Assembly: GCF_002277955.1 (NCBI RefSeq)
Contig: NZ_CP018477.1
Span: forward strand, 1,488,001 to 1,552,000
Source: Thermogutta terrifontis
Lineage (GTDB): Bacteria; Planctomycetota; Planctomycetia; Pirellulales; Thermoguttaceae
Reading direction: 5' to 3'
DNA length: 64,000 nt
Each line of letters opens with the position of its first letter. Positions within the stretch are counted from its first letter, which is position 1. Made by a program: the position numbers and the translations under genes. The notes beneath the pieces were generated by a model that saw nothing but the letters and a program-made list of their open reading frames with translations, was not told where the DNA came from and did no database searches. Of this stretch, positions 26,882 through 36,649 are shown in pieces.

Positions 26882-29800
26882 TCATGAAGAACGATTAGGG
26901 GTTTCAATCCGCACAAACTCGCCGGCAAGGTAGCGTTGGAGGGCCGGTGACTCATAGGTCGGACGGAGCCCCAGTTGCGCCACACGCCACAACCCCTGGC
27001 CATTCAAGCCGCCCGGTTCCGCCCAGGTGATTTTCACGATGGCTTCTCGCGGAGCACCTGTGGGACAATGCACGTCGGGAGCAAAACCGGTCGAGATAGC
27101 TTGCCCGAAGATCTCCTTACGCACCAGTGAGTCTGTCATCCAGGTCGGCTTGAGCCAGCCTCGGGTAGCCGATTGATGCGACCCGGAGCGGAACATGGCC
27201 TGGTAGTTGGTACGGGGATTTTTGGCGAGGCCATCCGCCCTGGTGCGCTGCCCTTCCTGGGATCCTGGTGTGGCTCCGTACATGTTAAACCACATGCGGG
27301 TTACCCCCCGCGGGGTTCCCGGATAATACCGGGCACGGCAAAGAAGGCGTGCGAATTGATAGTCGCGAGAATTGTGCTGCCAGCCCCGGAAGGGACGATC
27401 TTCGGGGTCCCCGTCTATCCACACATAGTCTCCATCCTCGATTCCCAGTTCTTTGGCATCAGCCGGATTGATGTCCACGTATCCCTCGGCCACGAATGGT
27501 GCCCGCCTGTCATGACGATAAATATCGCCGAACGGGCCAAAGAGGATGGCGATCATGTCAGTATCGATCGGGGTGGTATGGGCGCCATGCCGATATTTGG
27601 GCGTGTGGAAGATGAAGCGATATCCCTTGGCGAGCAGGGGATGCTGATGTTTTTCAGCCACTTCCCAAGGAAGGACGACGTTGCGCCCGCACCGCAAATC
27701 ACAAGACAAGTCTGTGCTTTCGACTCCGTAGTCCTCCGGCCCTGCGGGCCGAATGGCCTCATGTGAAGCCGCCACGATGATGTTCGGCTCGTAGAAGGTG
27801 GAGTCCACCGGCTCGCGGTGGACCGGAAGATTCTCTCCCGCCTCAATGAACTCGGGCTCTTCTCGGTAAAATTCCAAACGTCCGGTTTTCGTGTACCACG
27901 GTCGCGAATCAGTGATCTGTTCATAGCCCACTACCTTGGGCGTGGTACGACTTTGAAGAATGACCGGAATACCCTGGCGGGCTTTCTCTTCTATTTCTGT
28001 AAATCGATATCCCTTTGTATTGGAGCTCGCATCAAGAATTCTTTGGAGATAGACGTCCGTGCGTCCTTCCCGCACGAATTTCCAGTAATCTTCAAAGCGT
28101 GTGTCACCGGTCAATTTTGCCAATTTGGAGGCCACAAGCGCGAAAACCTCAATGTCACCGAGAGTAAGGAAGATTCTCTTGAGCGGAGTCCGCGGAAAGA
28201 CGGACAGGAAGGGATTCGTGACGGAGGCCGTCATGTCGGGATGTTTCAATTCCGCCCAGGAATCCACGCCAAAGACGACATCCGCCCATTCGCAGGAGCC
28301 GGACCACCACCACTCATTGACGCAGATCATCTCGATCTTGGGCAGCACATTCACCACGGTGTTATAGTGCCATTTCACGTTTCCCAGGATCGAGTTGGCG
28401 TTGGCGAACCAGAGGGATTTGGTGGGGGTGGGAATATGCGTTTTCCCGGTCAGCAGACGCTTGCCCACGCGCAGGGGGCGGTCCTCATGATTGTAATAGT
28501 GGGCGGATTCCGGCTTCCAGTATTGGCGAACCACGGCGGGTTTGTCCTGATCCAGTTGTATATTGAAGGGATCCTCACTGATGTACTGCGGAGAACCGTT
28601 AAACAGTGCCACGCGATAGTTTCCGGCGTACGACCCGACGTTGCCGCCAATCCGACCTACATTTCCGGTCAGTGCAGCGACCAGGAATACTGTGCGGTCT
28701 TTGTTGTCATTGTTGAAGAACTGATTGGGGCCCATGCCCAGGGCAAAAAGCGTTGTTCCCGGCTCCGCCGCGATGTGCCGCGCCAGGGTTTCTACCGCTT
28801 CGGCCGGTGCCCACGTGATTTTCTCTACAGTTTTGGGATCAAAATGGAGCAGATATTCGCGGATGAGATCGAAGATCGGCCGGCACGTGACGACCGTTCC
28901 ATCGCGAAGCTTGACCTGCACGGAGCCTTCCAGAAGGGCGTTATTGATGTTGTTGAATTTCCCCACCTGGTCGCGAGTAGTGAGGCGGGGAGCTCCCTTT
29001 TCAGCATCCCACCAGACACTGTCGCCCCACTCCTCTCGGAGTTTTTCGGGAATCAGCATCTCGACCTGCTGTCCCGGGGGCGGGGCTTTTTCGCCGGAGG
29101 CAAGCACCCTGGTCGCATTCGATAATTGGGAAGGGGGATCCCCGAAAACATCACGCGCCCGGAGACGTTGAAGAGTATCCATCCGGACCAGGAGGGGGAG
29201 ATCGGTCCATTGTTTGATATAGTCAGTGTCATAGAGCTTGTTCTTGACGATGACATGGGCGAGTCCCAGAGCGAGTGCCGGTGTCGTGCCGGGGCGAACC
29301 ACAATAACATTGTCGCCCTTGGAAGCCGTCGCTGAATATTCGCAGGCGATCACTACCACCCGCACGCCCTTGAGTCGCGCCTCGGTTAGCCAGTGCGCGT
29401 CAGGCATCTTGGTGGTGATCCAATTCATGCCCCACACGATGAGCGTCTTGCAGTGTTCAACGGCAGAGAGATCAAATTCAACCGTTTGCTGCCCAGTGAC
29501 CATGGGATGACCGGGCGGCAAATCGGTGTGCCAACTGTAGTTGTCGAAACCGCGACCACCGAGGGCCTTTTCCGGTGGCACTTTACGGATGGCCGCATCA
29601 AGCAGCGCAAGAGAGTTAGCAAACCGATACATTCCAAAGACGCGGGTGATGCCCAGCAAGGGCATGCCGCCTCGAAATTTGAGCACCTGGGTTCCCGCCC
29701 CCTGGGTGGCCTCGACGGTGACCGGATCGTAGCCCTGGGCTGTCAGCAGCTTCTGACCCTTTTCGCCGGAATAGGTCTCCGCTATGTTCTGCAGCGCTGC

Positions 29801-30340
29801 CGCCACAATGGTGGCCGCCTCCTCGTGCGACATACGGATCCAGTTGTCACGGCCGCGCTGAAAATATTCCGCCGGGGGACGTCCATCTTCCCCGCGTGGA
29901 AATCCAGCCTCGTACCAGCGCTTGAATCCCTCCCGCACCATGCATTGAGTGATTCGGCGATCACCATAAAAGCGTCGGGGCAGCGCCAATCCCTTCTGGC
30001 AGATCCGCGGATCCCAGCGATGAGTTGTCCGGCGGCCGTCGAGATCTTCGGCTTCGCCGTATCGCATGGTCGGACCAATTCGCACAATTACCCCGGACCG
30101 AACAAACGCCCGGAGGAGACAATTATGCGTATCATTCGGCGCGCAGGTAAAAGTAAATGATTCGTCAAACCGCCAGAGATCGCGATAAGCATCCTCCCAT
30201 TTTCTGTTCGGATAATTCGCCAGCGGATTATCCAGTGCTTCCAGTTGCCACGCCCGGCTGATGGAGTGGGCAAAAGCGGCAAATCCGGCTCCAGAAAGAA
30301 TAGAAAGGAAATCACGACGCGATAATTCTCGACTATTCAT
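26882..30340 (-). CDS. NarG-like Tat-exported molybdopterin oxidoreductase alpha subunit
   Basis: 1152 residues from ATG 30340, which overlaps the cytochrome stop as ATGA. A twin-arginine signal ([18 protein letters not shown], residues 7-24) sends it out of the cytoplasm. The NarG-type Mo ligand Asp is D273 in HTDLPPGHP, matching the NarG CDLPPASP segment, so it is a type II DMSO-reductase-family enzyme. The N-terminal Fe-S motif is C66-x3-D70-x3-C74 with C114 following: Asp stands where NarG has Cys. Later segments such as [24 protein letters not shown] align with NarG. It probably reduces nitrate or another oxyanion on the outer face, as in archaeal-type nitrate reductases; nitrite oxidation or another substrate cannot be excluded. 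Confidence 0.9.
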   Translation of the reverse strand: MNSRELSRRDFLSILSGAGFAAFAHSISRAWQLEALDNPLANYPNRKWEDAYRDLWRFDESFTFTCAPNDTHNCLLRAFVRSGVIVRIGPTMRYGEAEDLDGRRTTHRWDPRICQKGLALPRRFYGDRRITQCMVREGFKRWYEAGFPRGEDGRPPAEYFQRGRDNWIRMSHEEAATIVAAALQNIAETYSGEKGQKLLTAQGYDPVTVEATQGAGTQVLKFRGGMPLLGITRVFGMYRFANSLALLDAAIRKVPPEKALGGRGFDNYSWHTDLPPGHPMVTGQQTVEFDLSAVEHCKTLIVWGMNWITTKMPDAHWLTEARLKGVRVVVIACEYSATASKGDNVIVVRPGTTPALALGLAHVIVKNKLYDTDYIKQWTDLPLLVRMDTLQRLRARDVFGDPPSQLSNATRVLASGEKAPPPGQQVEMLIPEKLREEWGDSVWWDAEKGAPRLTTRDQVGKFNNINNALLEGSVQVKLRDGTVVTCRPIFDLIREYLLHFDPKTVEKITWAPAEAVETLARHIAAEPGTTLFALGMGPNQFFNNDNKDRTVFLVAALTGNVGRIGGNVGSYAGNYRVALFNGSPQYISEDPFNIQLDQDKPAVVRQYWKPESAHYYNHEDRPLRVGKRLLTGKTHIPTPTKSLWFANANSILGNVKWHYNTVVNVLPKIEMICVNEWWWSGSCEWADVVFGVDSWAELKHPDMTASVTNPFLSVFPRTPLKRIFLTLGDIEVFALVASKLAKLTGDTRFEDYWKFVREGRTDVYLQRILDASSNTKGYRFTEIEEKARQGIPVILQSRTTPKVVGYEQITDSRPWYTKTGRLEFYREEPEFIEAGENLPVHREPVDSTFYEPNIIVAASHEAIRPAGPEDYGVESTDLSCDLRCGRNVVLPWEVAEKHQHPLLAKGYRFIFHTPKYRHGAHTTPIDTDMIAILFGPFGDIYRHDRRAPFVAEGYVDINPADAKELGIEDGDYVWIDGDPEDRPFRGWQHNSRDYQFARLLCRARYYPGTPRGVTRMWFNMYGATPGSQEGQRTRADGLAKNPRTNYQAMFRSGSHQSATRGWLKPTWMTDSLVRKEIFGQAISTGFAPDVHCPTGAPREAIVKITWAEPGGLNGQGLWRVAQLGLRPTYESPALQRYLAGEFVRIETPNRSS

Positions 30341-32001
30341 TTCGCGGTCTCCCATGTGCGAATATAGGCGACAATCGCTTCGATCTCCTGATCAGGAAGT
30401 ACAGGGTGGTTGAGGGACGGCAAAGCAAAACCTTCCATATTTGTGCCGCGTCTGCCTCGGCGGATCGTTTCTACGAGAAAGTCGTCACTTGCCGTCTTCA
30501 GTAGATTGGGATGATTGAGTGCTGGGGCCTCCGGGCCGCTCCCGTCCTTGCCGTGACAGCCGGCACACCACCGTTCGAAAAGTGCCTGTCCGCGGGTGGG
30601 GTCTGCCAAAACCCAGCGCCGCTCCGAATGCAGGGGCTGGGGCGGGGCAACGCCACTTCGTCTTCGCAAGTATTCCACAACAGAATTGATTTCCTCGGGA
30701 TGCAGTCCAACCTCGGCATCGGAGAAGGCCGGCATCCGCCGTCCCGGGCGTCCCTCTCGAATCGTGGCCAGTAAAAAGGCGTTGTCGGCTACAGCGAGGA
30801 AGTCGGGATTGCCCAAGGCTGGCGCGGGCGGCTGGCCGGGAAATCGCCGTCCTTCTCCCTGAGGACCGTGACAACTCGAACAAAACGCGGCAAAGAGCGT
30901 TTCGCCATCGGTTGCAAATTCCCGGCGCTGCATGCGTTCAACAAGTGTCCGGTCGATAGGCTCCGCCCGCTTGTTGGAAGGATCTCTTCGCAGAGAGAGC
31001 AAATAGTACGTCAGCGATTCCACCTGCTCGTCGGAAAGGAAGAATTTCGGCATTTTCGAACCCGGCACGATCCTGGCAGGATCCCGCGTATGGGCGGAGA
31101 GCCAACTGGCGAGCGTGTGGGGGCCTGGAACGTTGGTAAAGTCCAGCCGGGCGGGATCTCGAAGGCCGATCGAGGTCAGATCGGGGCCCTCGGTCCCTCC
31201 GACGCCGGAAACTTTGTGACACCCCCGACAGCCCAGCGAATGAAAGAGCGCCTGACCCGCCACCACGCTCGGCGTTCCCACGCGGGTTTGCAAATATTCT
31301 TCAAGGAGCTGGCGTTCGTCGGGCGACAGGTCGGGAATGCAATCGCGCCAAACCGGGTCCTTGTTCTCCCGTGCCCGTTGCCGATGGACTTCGTACCAGT
31401 CCGAGGCGAACCCTCGTCGTCCAACGACAGACAAGTCGGGGCCCTCCATGCCGCCGATACCCGCCGGCCGGATTGTTCCGCCGCGTCCGTCCAGACGGTG
31501 ACAGCTCAAACAATCAGAACGTTCCAGAACTGCCTGACCCTGAGCCAGACGTTCCAGTGTCGGGACGCCCACTTGCGTATGACAGGTTCCGCAGCCAGCT
31601 TCGACAAATCGGAGTGGGATCATGGGTTCCGGCCAGAATGGCACGTCGCCATGGGCGTCAGCACTCTCCGTGGCTCGTCCCTGTCCACCGTGGCAGACGG
31701 TGCATCCAAACTCTCCAAGATCGTGGGGAACGGGTGGATGGGGACGCGCCAGCCGATGCAGACCCGTCAGACGTTCGGCGGGATCCATCCCTACGTGACA
31801 GGTGGTACAGCGGTCGATGGTAGCGGTGGTGGTTCCCACGATCTGCCGAATCCCGGTTGAAAAAGGTCCATCCGAGGCCGCCACTTCCGCCTGAAGGCGT
31901 CGCCACTGGCGCAGCACATTTTCCTCCAGGGCAGCTGCCAGTAGGACCACCACGACCCCCAGACTGGACCACAACAGCAGGTGTTTATTCTTTGTCTCCA
32001 T
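30337..32001 (-). CDS. Membrane-anchored seven-heme cytochrome c
   Basis: 554 residues. An N-terminal helix (8-27) anchors it; the rest faces the periplasm. Seven CxxCH heme sites are seen in order: CTTCH (65-69), CTVCH, CGTCH, CLSCH, CRGCH, CSSCH and CAGCH. The last three lie in mono-heme cytochrome c domains of the c-oxidase III type (GxxLFxxxCxxCH ... [18 protein letters not shown]). It sits between cytochrome b and the molybdoenzyme gene and overlaps the latter by 4 bases. It would be the electron bridge from the Rieske/cytochrome b complex to the gamma heme subunit, replacing cytochrome c1. The gene starts 6 bases after cytochrome b. Confidence 0.92.
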   Translation of the reverse strand: METKNKHLLLWSSLGVVVVLLAAALEENVLRQWRRLQAEVAASDGPFSTGIRQIVGTTTATIDRCTTCHVGMDPAERLTGLHRLARPHPPVPHDLGEFGCTVCHGGQGRATESADAHGDVPFWPEPMIPLRFVEAGCGTCHTQVGVPTLERLAQGQAVLERSDCLSCHRLDGRGGTIRPAGIGGMEGPDLSVVGRRGFASDWYEVHRQRARENKDPVWRDCIPDLSPDERQLLEEYLQTRVGTPSVVAGQALFHSLGCRGCHKVSGVGGTEGPDLTSIGLRDPARLDFTNVPGPHTLASWLSAHTRDPARIVPGSKMPKFFLSDEQVESLTYYLLSLRRDPSNKRAEPIDRTLVERMQRREFATDGETLFAAFCSSCHGPQGEGRRFPGQPPAPALGNPDFLAVADNAFLLATIREGRPGRRMPAFSDAEVGLHPEEINSVVEYLRRRSGVAPPQPLHSERRWVLADPTRGQALFERWCAGCHGKDGSGPEAPALNHPNLLKTASDDFLVETIRRGRRGTNMEGFALPSLNHPVLPDQEIEAIVAYIRTWETAK

Positions 32002-32007
32002 AGGCGA

Positions 32008-33555
32008 TCAATGCTTCGGCCAGTCCGCCGGGGACCAGTAAAATCCCCAGTTTGGTCCACGAAAATGAACACCAATGATCGTCAGCACGACAAATCCACA
32101 GAGAAAGCAAGTGAAAAGTGCCACCGCACCGGCTCGGGCAGAACGATAGCGATGGACTATTCCCAGCGAGAATATGGCATAAACAACGACCAACAGCGTG
32201 CCCGGATTGACGAACGTGATAATCAATTGGGGAATATCCGGGAACCACTGCCGCAGCCAGCCAAACTGAATGGCGAAGGCTTCAATAGCGATGACAGAAA
32301 GCAATCCGAAGACCGCGGACACGAGAACGAGACGCTGGCCGCCTGGGCCACCGAACCATCTTCCCGTTCCCTCGGTTTCGCGGTCCAGGAATGGAATCAG
32401 TCCCAGACCGATGATGACGATCAGGGGAATTCCAGCACCTCCCATGAATGCGGAATGAGATACGAGCTCCTGTACCCCCAGAAAATACCAGGGGGCCTTT
32501 GCCGGATTCTCCGGGACCGCCGGGTTGGCGATTTCTTTGAGCGGAGCGTTCCAGAAGATGGCAGCCAGGACGGTAAGGAAAACCGTCAACATGAAGACGG
32601 CACATTCGGCATAGAACAGATGAGGCATGGAAGGAATTGTATTCTCCGGCCCTCTGTTCACTGCGGGTGAGCGACCTCGAACGATCGCGGCCAGGTGATA
32701 CGTTTTGGTGGGAACGTCCGTGAAAACCGGGTAAAGGTCGCGGGGAGGTCCCAGCAGCGCATCGGCATCTTCAGGCCGTGCCAGCCCTCCGTCTTTGCGA
32801 ATTCGCCAGAAATGAACGCCCATCAAAATGACCAACGCCAGCGGGAGAACAGCCACGTGCAGCACGTAAAAACGGATCAGCGATTCATCTCCCACCTCGG
32901 GCCCGCCCAGCAGGAGCGTTTTCATCCAGCCGCCTGGATCGAAGTAGGGCGTGATCCCGAGGGCATCTGTCAGTTCCCGCGGCGACTGAGCGATATTCGC
33001 ACCGATGGTGATCGCCCAATAGGCCAGTTGATCCCAGGGCAGCAAGTAACCTGTGAAAGATAGTCCGAGTGTCAGCACAAGAAGTCCCAGTCCCACCAGC
33101 CAGTTGAACTCCCGCGGGTAACGATAAGCACCGGTGTAAAAGACGCGTGCCATGTGGAGGAATACGGTGACCACCATTAGGTTGGCTGCCCAGCGGTGGA
33201 TATTGCGAATAAATCGTCCCGTAGGGACGACATAGTGAATATCTTTAATCGATTGATAGGCGACATCCGGATAGGGCTTGTAATAAAGCATCAATAACAC
33301 GCCCGTGATGAGCGTCAGCAGAAACGCCGCAGTCACGGCCACTCCAAGTCCCCAGGTTGTGCGCCACCGGAGACTCCAGCGGTGCACACGAACAGGATGA
33401 ATATGAAGAAACAGATTGTTGAAAACGAATTCTGAACGCGCCCGATCGGTCACAGGCGGTCCGGAACGGAAGGCGGATTCCTTGAACCGCCGGGGCGCTT
33501 CCCGCAAATGGGACCACAATTCCTTGAGGGGGGCTTGTCTGGGCTCCATACGCAT
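32008..33555 (-). CDS. Cytochrome b of a bc-type quinol oxidising complex
   Basis: 515 residues from ATG 33555, which shares its A with the Rieske stop (TGATG). Full-length cytochrome b: N-terminal four-helix part with heme ligands H120 and H134 on one helix and H233 and H248 on another; the 14-residue gap in the second pair is of the b6 type. The C-terminal part carries APWYFLGVQEL, corresponding to the PEWY quinol-site motif with Glu replaced, as in several bacterial complexes. About eight or more helices. With the Rieske protein and multiheme cytochrome it forms a quinol:cytochrome c oxidoreductase feeding the Nar-type enzyme and moving protons. Confidence 0.93.
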   Translation of the reverse strand: MRMEPRQAPLKELWSHLREAPRRFKESAFRSGPPVTDRARSEFVFNNLFLHIHPVRVHRWSLRWRTTWGLGVAVTAAFLLTLITGVLLMLYYKPYPDVAYQSIKDIHYVVPTGRFIRNIHRWAANLMVVTVFLHMARVFYTGAYRYPREFNWLVGLGLLVLTLGLSFTGYLLPWDQLAYWAITIGANIAQSPRELTDALGITPYFDPGGWMKTLLLGGPEVGDESLIRFYVLHVAVLPLALVILMGVHFWRIRKDGGLARPEDADALLGPPRDLYPVFTDVPTKTYHLAAIVRGRSPAVNRGPENTIPSMPHLFYAECAVFMLTVFLTVLAAIFWNAPLKEIANPAVPENPAKAPWYFLGVQELVSHSAFMGGAGIPLIVIIGLGLIPFLDRETEGTGRWFGGPGGQRLVLVSAVFGLLSVIAIEAFAIQFGWLRQWFPDIPQLIITFVNPGTLLVVVYAIFSLGIVHRYRSARAGAVALFTCFLCGFVVLTIIGVHFRGPNWGFYWSPADWPKH

Positions 33556-34040
33556 CAACCTCGTGCCTTAGTCCCGGGTTGAACGGTCACATTGCCATCC
33601 ACCCACACTTCGTTACCCTCAAGCGAAACTGCCAGCCAGGGAAGAGGCTTGGGAGCAGGCCCTCCGATCACATGCCCGTCGGGCGCAAAGCGCGAGCCGT
33701 GACAGGGACACTCGAAACCATTCGGGCTGGGTTTCACGATGCATCCCAGATGGGTGCATACCAGCGAGATGGCATACACACCTTCGGAATCGCGGAACAA
33801 AACAACATTGCGACCGGGAGGCACGAAGGGCTCACCTGGCTGGAGTGACTCGGGTAACTGCACGCGAAATTTGCGCGATGGGGACGCCGATACGACAACC
33901 CGGGGCAATCGGATGATACCCAAAAATGCCAGAAACAGCGCGGTGACAAAGGCTCCCAGGGCCGACAAACCAAGAAAATCCCTGCGTGGTACCGGCTCAG
34001 GAGCAAGCCGCGCGAGCACCGTCGTGTGATCGTCTTTCAT
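33555..34040 (-). CDS. Rieske 2Fe-2S protein
   Basis: 161 residues from ATG 34040, overlapping the preceding stop as ATGA. A Tat-type signal anchor (RRDFLGLSALGAFVTALFLAF, residues 19-39) is followed by the Rieske fold. Cluster-binding motifs are CTHLGC (C95, H97) and CPCHGS (C111, H114), with C100 and C113 able to form the usual disulphide; GGPAPKPLP is the proline loop. It oxidises quinol at the cytochrome b Qo site and passes one electron to the heme protein. The next gene, cytochrome b, starts on its stop codon. Confidence 0.94.
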   Translation of the reverse strand: MKDDHTTVLARLAPEPVPRRDFLGLSALGAFVTALFLAFLGIIRLPRVVVSASPSRKFRVQLPESLQPGEPFVPPGRNVVLFRDSEGVYAISLVCTHLGCIVKPSPNGFECPCHGSRFAPDGHVIGGPAPKPLPWLAVSLEGNEVWVDGNVTVQPGTKARG

Positions 34041-35953
34041 AGCGTCTTCCACTCCACGTGATGACAGACCCTTTCCATCGTGATCGCGTCAGCCGGACAC
34101 CGGGCCGCGCACAGCCCGCAACGGATGCAGCGGTCCTCATCTTTGAGGATCGCGCTTTGCTGGGTCCAATCGATTCCTTCACCGAGCAGTGCCGCCACAA
34201 GTTTTTCCAGTTCTTCGTTGCGCTCCATGGCCTGAAGAGGGACCAGTTTGAGACACCGGGTGGGACATACGTCCGCACAACCACCGCAGAGGATGCAGCG
34301 TGATCCGTCGAAAACCGGGGAAACGGCACAATCCAGACAGCGTGATGCTTCCCGCCTGGCGAGAGTGGCGTCGTATCCTGTTTCCACCAGCACGTCCCAC
34401 CCCTTCAGCCTTTCTGTAACCGGAGTGGTGGGGATCGGCTGTCGTCGCACTCCCTCGTAGCCGCGTTCTCGCCGATAGCGTTTCTCCTCCAAGAACACGG
34501 TTGTCGCTTCGGGGACCAGGCGACGGCCGGTCAGATACTCGTACACCGACCGGGCAGCACGTTTCCCCGAGGCAACTGCATCAATGAGAAGTTTTGTCCC
34601 ATGCGCAAGGTCGCCCGCCACAAAAACCCCCGGTGCGGTTGTGGCGAGGGTCTCCGGATCCACAACCGGCCAGCCTGGGCGATGCTGCTTGATGTCTTCC
34701 CCACCTTCTGCAAGAAAGTCGAGGCTGGTCGTCTGGCCCACCGCAAGAAGAACTGTATCGCACGGGATGCGTATCCGATCGTTATCGTCAAAAAGAGGTG
34801 CAAAGCGACGGTTTTCATCGTAAACTCGCAAACATCGCCGAAAGACGACCGCGGTGACTTCGCCGTTGGCGCCGCGCTCGATCTCAAAAGGACCCCATCC
34901 CCCCAAACGTTCGATCCCTTCCTCGTCGCCCTCCAGGATTTCCTGCGTATCCGCCGGCATTTCTTCGAGAGTTTCCAGCGACACCAGCTTGACTCCGGTG
35001 CCGGGTTCCATCCGTGCGGCTGTTCGTGCGGTATCCCAGGCAACCTGTCTCAGGACAGTTCTCGCCACATCGTAAGCCACATTGCCACCCCCAATGACCA
35101 CGACGTGGCGACCGATCTGAAAGGGTTCTCCCAGTGCCACCGCGCGCAACAGATCAACGCCGCCATACACGCCAGGACCGTTTTCGCCGGGGATTCCCAA
35201 TCGTCGGGCGCGCTTGGCTCCCACGGCCAGGATAACAGCCGCGTACTCGCGCCGCAGGTGAGCGAAGGAAACATGCTCCCCGACGCTCTGCCCGCATCGC
35301 AGCTCTGCACCCAGGGCTTCAATCACCGAAATTTCCCAGCGGATGAGTTCCCGCGGCAAACGATAGGCGGGCACTCCCAGTGCCAGCATGCCCCCCGGAA
35401 TGCGTTCGGCTTCGAAGATGACCGGCCGAAAACCCATCAACGCCAGATCGTGAGCGGCAGCCAGTCCGGCAGGGCCGCCGCCGACGATGGCCACGGGTTG
35501 ACCGGCGGCCTTCTCGACCCGGCCCGCCGCCTCCGCTTTGATCCACGCGGCCAGTTCCTCGGCATCCATCGCAATCGGTGGGGCTGCCTGACGAAGATTC
35601 TTCCAGTAATCCACTGGATCTCGCTTTTCCCAACCGCCCGACTCACAGGCAAATCGTTTGAGCGCACGAATTGCAAGGGGGCGGTCCTCGGCCACAAAAT
35701 GACCATCGGCGTCTACTCGCGGAACACGTCCGCGTCGACAGGCCGCCTCGCACGGCGCCCCGCAGATCCGCCCGCAAATCGAAGCGAGCGGATTCGGACC
35801 TCGAGCGATGAGATATGCCTCTTCATAACGTCCCTCGGCAATGGCGCGGACATATCCCCGGGCATCGGTATGGACCGGGCAGGCCACCTGACACGCGATG
35901 AGTTGCCGGTGGTAGTCGGTACCCGGTACGGAAACGGCGAGTGTTGGCTGCAA
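34037..35953 (-). CDS. GltD/NfnB-like FAD-dependent Fe-S oxidoreductase
   Basis: 638 residues if it starts at TTG 35953. AGGAGGTG lies 7 bases before that TTG and overlaps the Rrf2 stop; the open frame reaches 36241, but only by running through the Rrf2 gene. An N-terminal GltD-type cysteine set (C21, C25, C60, C64, C68, C72) is followed by an FAD site VAIVGGGPAGLAAAH, an NAD(P) site HVVVIGGGNVAYDVAR and FVAGDLAHG. Two C-terminal ferredoxin clusters are CILCGGCADVCP and CIRCGLCAARCP. It probably moves electrons between NAD(P)H and a ferredoxin-like or membrane partner; its place first in the respiratory operon suggests an input or redox-sensing role. Not a true glutamate synthase: no large subunit is near. 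Confidence 0.87.
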   Translation of the reverse strand: MQPTLAVSVPGTDYHRQLIACQVACPVHTDARGYVRAIAEGRYEEAYLIARGPNPLASICGRICGAPCEAACRRGRVPRVDADGHFVAEDRPLAIRALKRFACESGGWEKRDPVDYWKNLRQAAPPIAMDAEELAAWIKAEAAGRVEKAAGQPVAIVGGGPAGLAAAHDLALMGFRPVIFEAERIPGGMLALGVPAYRLPRELIRWEISVIEALGAELRCGQSVGEHVSFAHLRREYAAVILAVGAKRARRLGIPGENGPGVYGGVDLLRAVALGEPFQIGRHVVVIGGGNVAYDVARTVLRQVAWDTARTAARMEPGTGVKLVSLETLEEMPADTQEILEGDEEGIERLGGWGPFEIERGANGEVTAVVFRRCLRVYDENRRFAPLFDDNDRIRIPCDTVLLAVGQTTSLDFLAEGGEDIKQHRPGWPVVDPETLATTAPGVFVAGDLAHGTKLLIDAVASGKRAARSVYEYLTGRRLVPEATTVFLEEKRYRRERGYEGVRRQPIPTTPVTERLKGWDVLVETGYDATLARREASRCLDCAVSPVFDGSRCILCGGCADVCPTRCLKLVPLQAMERNEELEKLVAALLGEGIDWTQQSAILKDEDRCIRCGLCAARCPADAITMERVCHHVEWKTL

Positions 35954-35955
35954 GG

Positions 35956-36510
35956 CTACACCTCCTGTCCCCGCGCTTCTCCAGCCTTCGTCATCCGACC
36001 GGGACGAGATCGCGAAGGCGTCGACGGCCACTCTTTCTTTTCCGGTGGCACGAGCTCCACTATCTCGATGCCAGGCCATAACCAGCATTTCTCCCTCTCG
36101 GGGAGCGACGGGTCGGGGCAGGGCCGTTTGATCATGTCGGCCAGCGTCCACCGCGAAAGAACGCCCACAATGGCCCGGTGAAGTTCGGCGGCCGCTTGAT
36201 GAAACGCGCATGTACGCGAGAGGTCGTCGGTTTCCCGGCAAAAGTCGCCAAGAATCACGCCCTGACAGGCCTCAACGATGCTGAGAAGCGAGATCTGTTC
36301 TGGCGAACGATTCAAGGAAACTCCCCCGGCCACTCCTCGTTGGGCCTTGAGTATCCCCGCTTTGACCAACTGGCGGAGCACCTTCGCCAAATAGGTGGGA
36401 GACTCTCCGAACGCCTGGGCGATCACCCGCGGAGAGACTGGTTGGTGATCTGGGTGGAGTCCCAGAAACACCAGTGCTTTCAAGCCGGAGATGGTGGTTT
36501 TTGTCAACAT
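35956..36510 (-). CDS. Rrf2 family transcriptional regulator, probable Fe-S sensor
   Basis: 184 residues from ATG 36510. The frame opens at TTG 36549, but the predicted transcript start lies downstream of that codon, so ATG 36510 is preferred. The winged helix is typical of Rrf2: SGLKALVFLGLHP, VSPRVIAQAFGESPTYLAKVLRQLVKAGILKAQRG, GGVSLNRSPEQISLL. Three cysteines, C82, C91 and C101 (ACQG, DFCRE, RTCAFH), occupy the region where IscR/NsrR/RsrR bind an Fe-S cluster. It is the first gene of the operon and probably controls it in response to NO, redox or Fe-S status. The C-terminal tail (about 145-184) is a longer, Arg/Pro/Glu-rich extension. Confidence 0.9.
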   Translation of the reverse strand: MLTKTTISGLKALVFLGLHPDHQPVSPRVIAQAFGESPTYLAKVLRQLVKAGILKAQRGVAGGVSLNRSPEQISLLSIVEACQGVILGDFCRETDDLSRTCAFHQAAAELHRAIVGVLSRWTLADMIKRPCPDPSLPEREKCWLWPGIEIVELVPPEKKEWPSTPSRSRPGRMTKAGEARGQEV

Positions 36511-36521
36511 ACCCAAATCCC

Positions 36522-36574
36522 GGATAAATCGGATAAGCGATATCCACAATATCCGTAATTCGCTCCCCTGTCAA
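36522..36574 (-). promoter_or_regulatory. Promoter and symmetric four-half-site operator of the respiratory operon
   Basis: On the minus strand a perfect -35 TTGACA (36569-36574) is followed by a 17-base spacer and -10 TATTGT (36546-36551), 4 of 6 matches. On the plus strand the half-sites GGATA (36522-36526), GGATA (36531-36535), TATCC (36541-36545) and TATCC (36550-36554) form a nested inverted repeat: GGATA-n4-GGATA-n5-TATCC-n4-TATCC. Its centre, 36538, lies within a base or two of the expected transcription start. A protein dimer pair bound here would cover the -10 and block RNA polymerase; Rrf2 from the first gene is the obvious candidate. Confidence 0.65.
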
Positions 36575-36649
36575 GACGCGGACGGACCTTATTGCTTACG
36601 TATCTGCTGAGCTATTTGGTCCGCCAATCTTCCGGACTCCGTCGAACAC

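Noticed and set aside
27818-29125. 435-residue plus-strand frame
   Set aside because: Antisense shadow of the NarG-like gene; no recognisable domain.
34601-36181. 526-residue open frame on the plus strand
   Set aside because: Lies opposite the GltD-like oxidoreductase and Rrf2 genes, which have clear motifs, start sites and overlaps.
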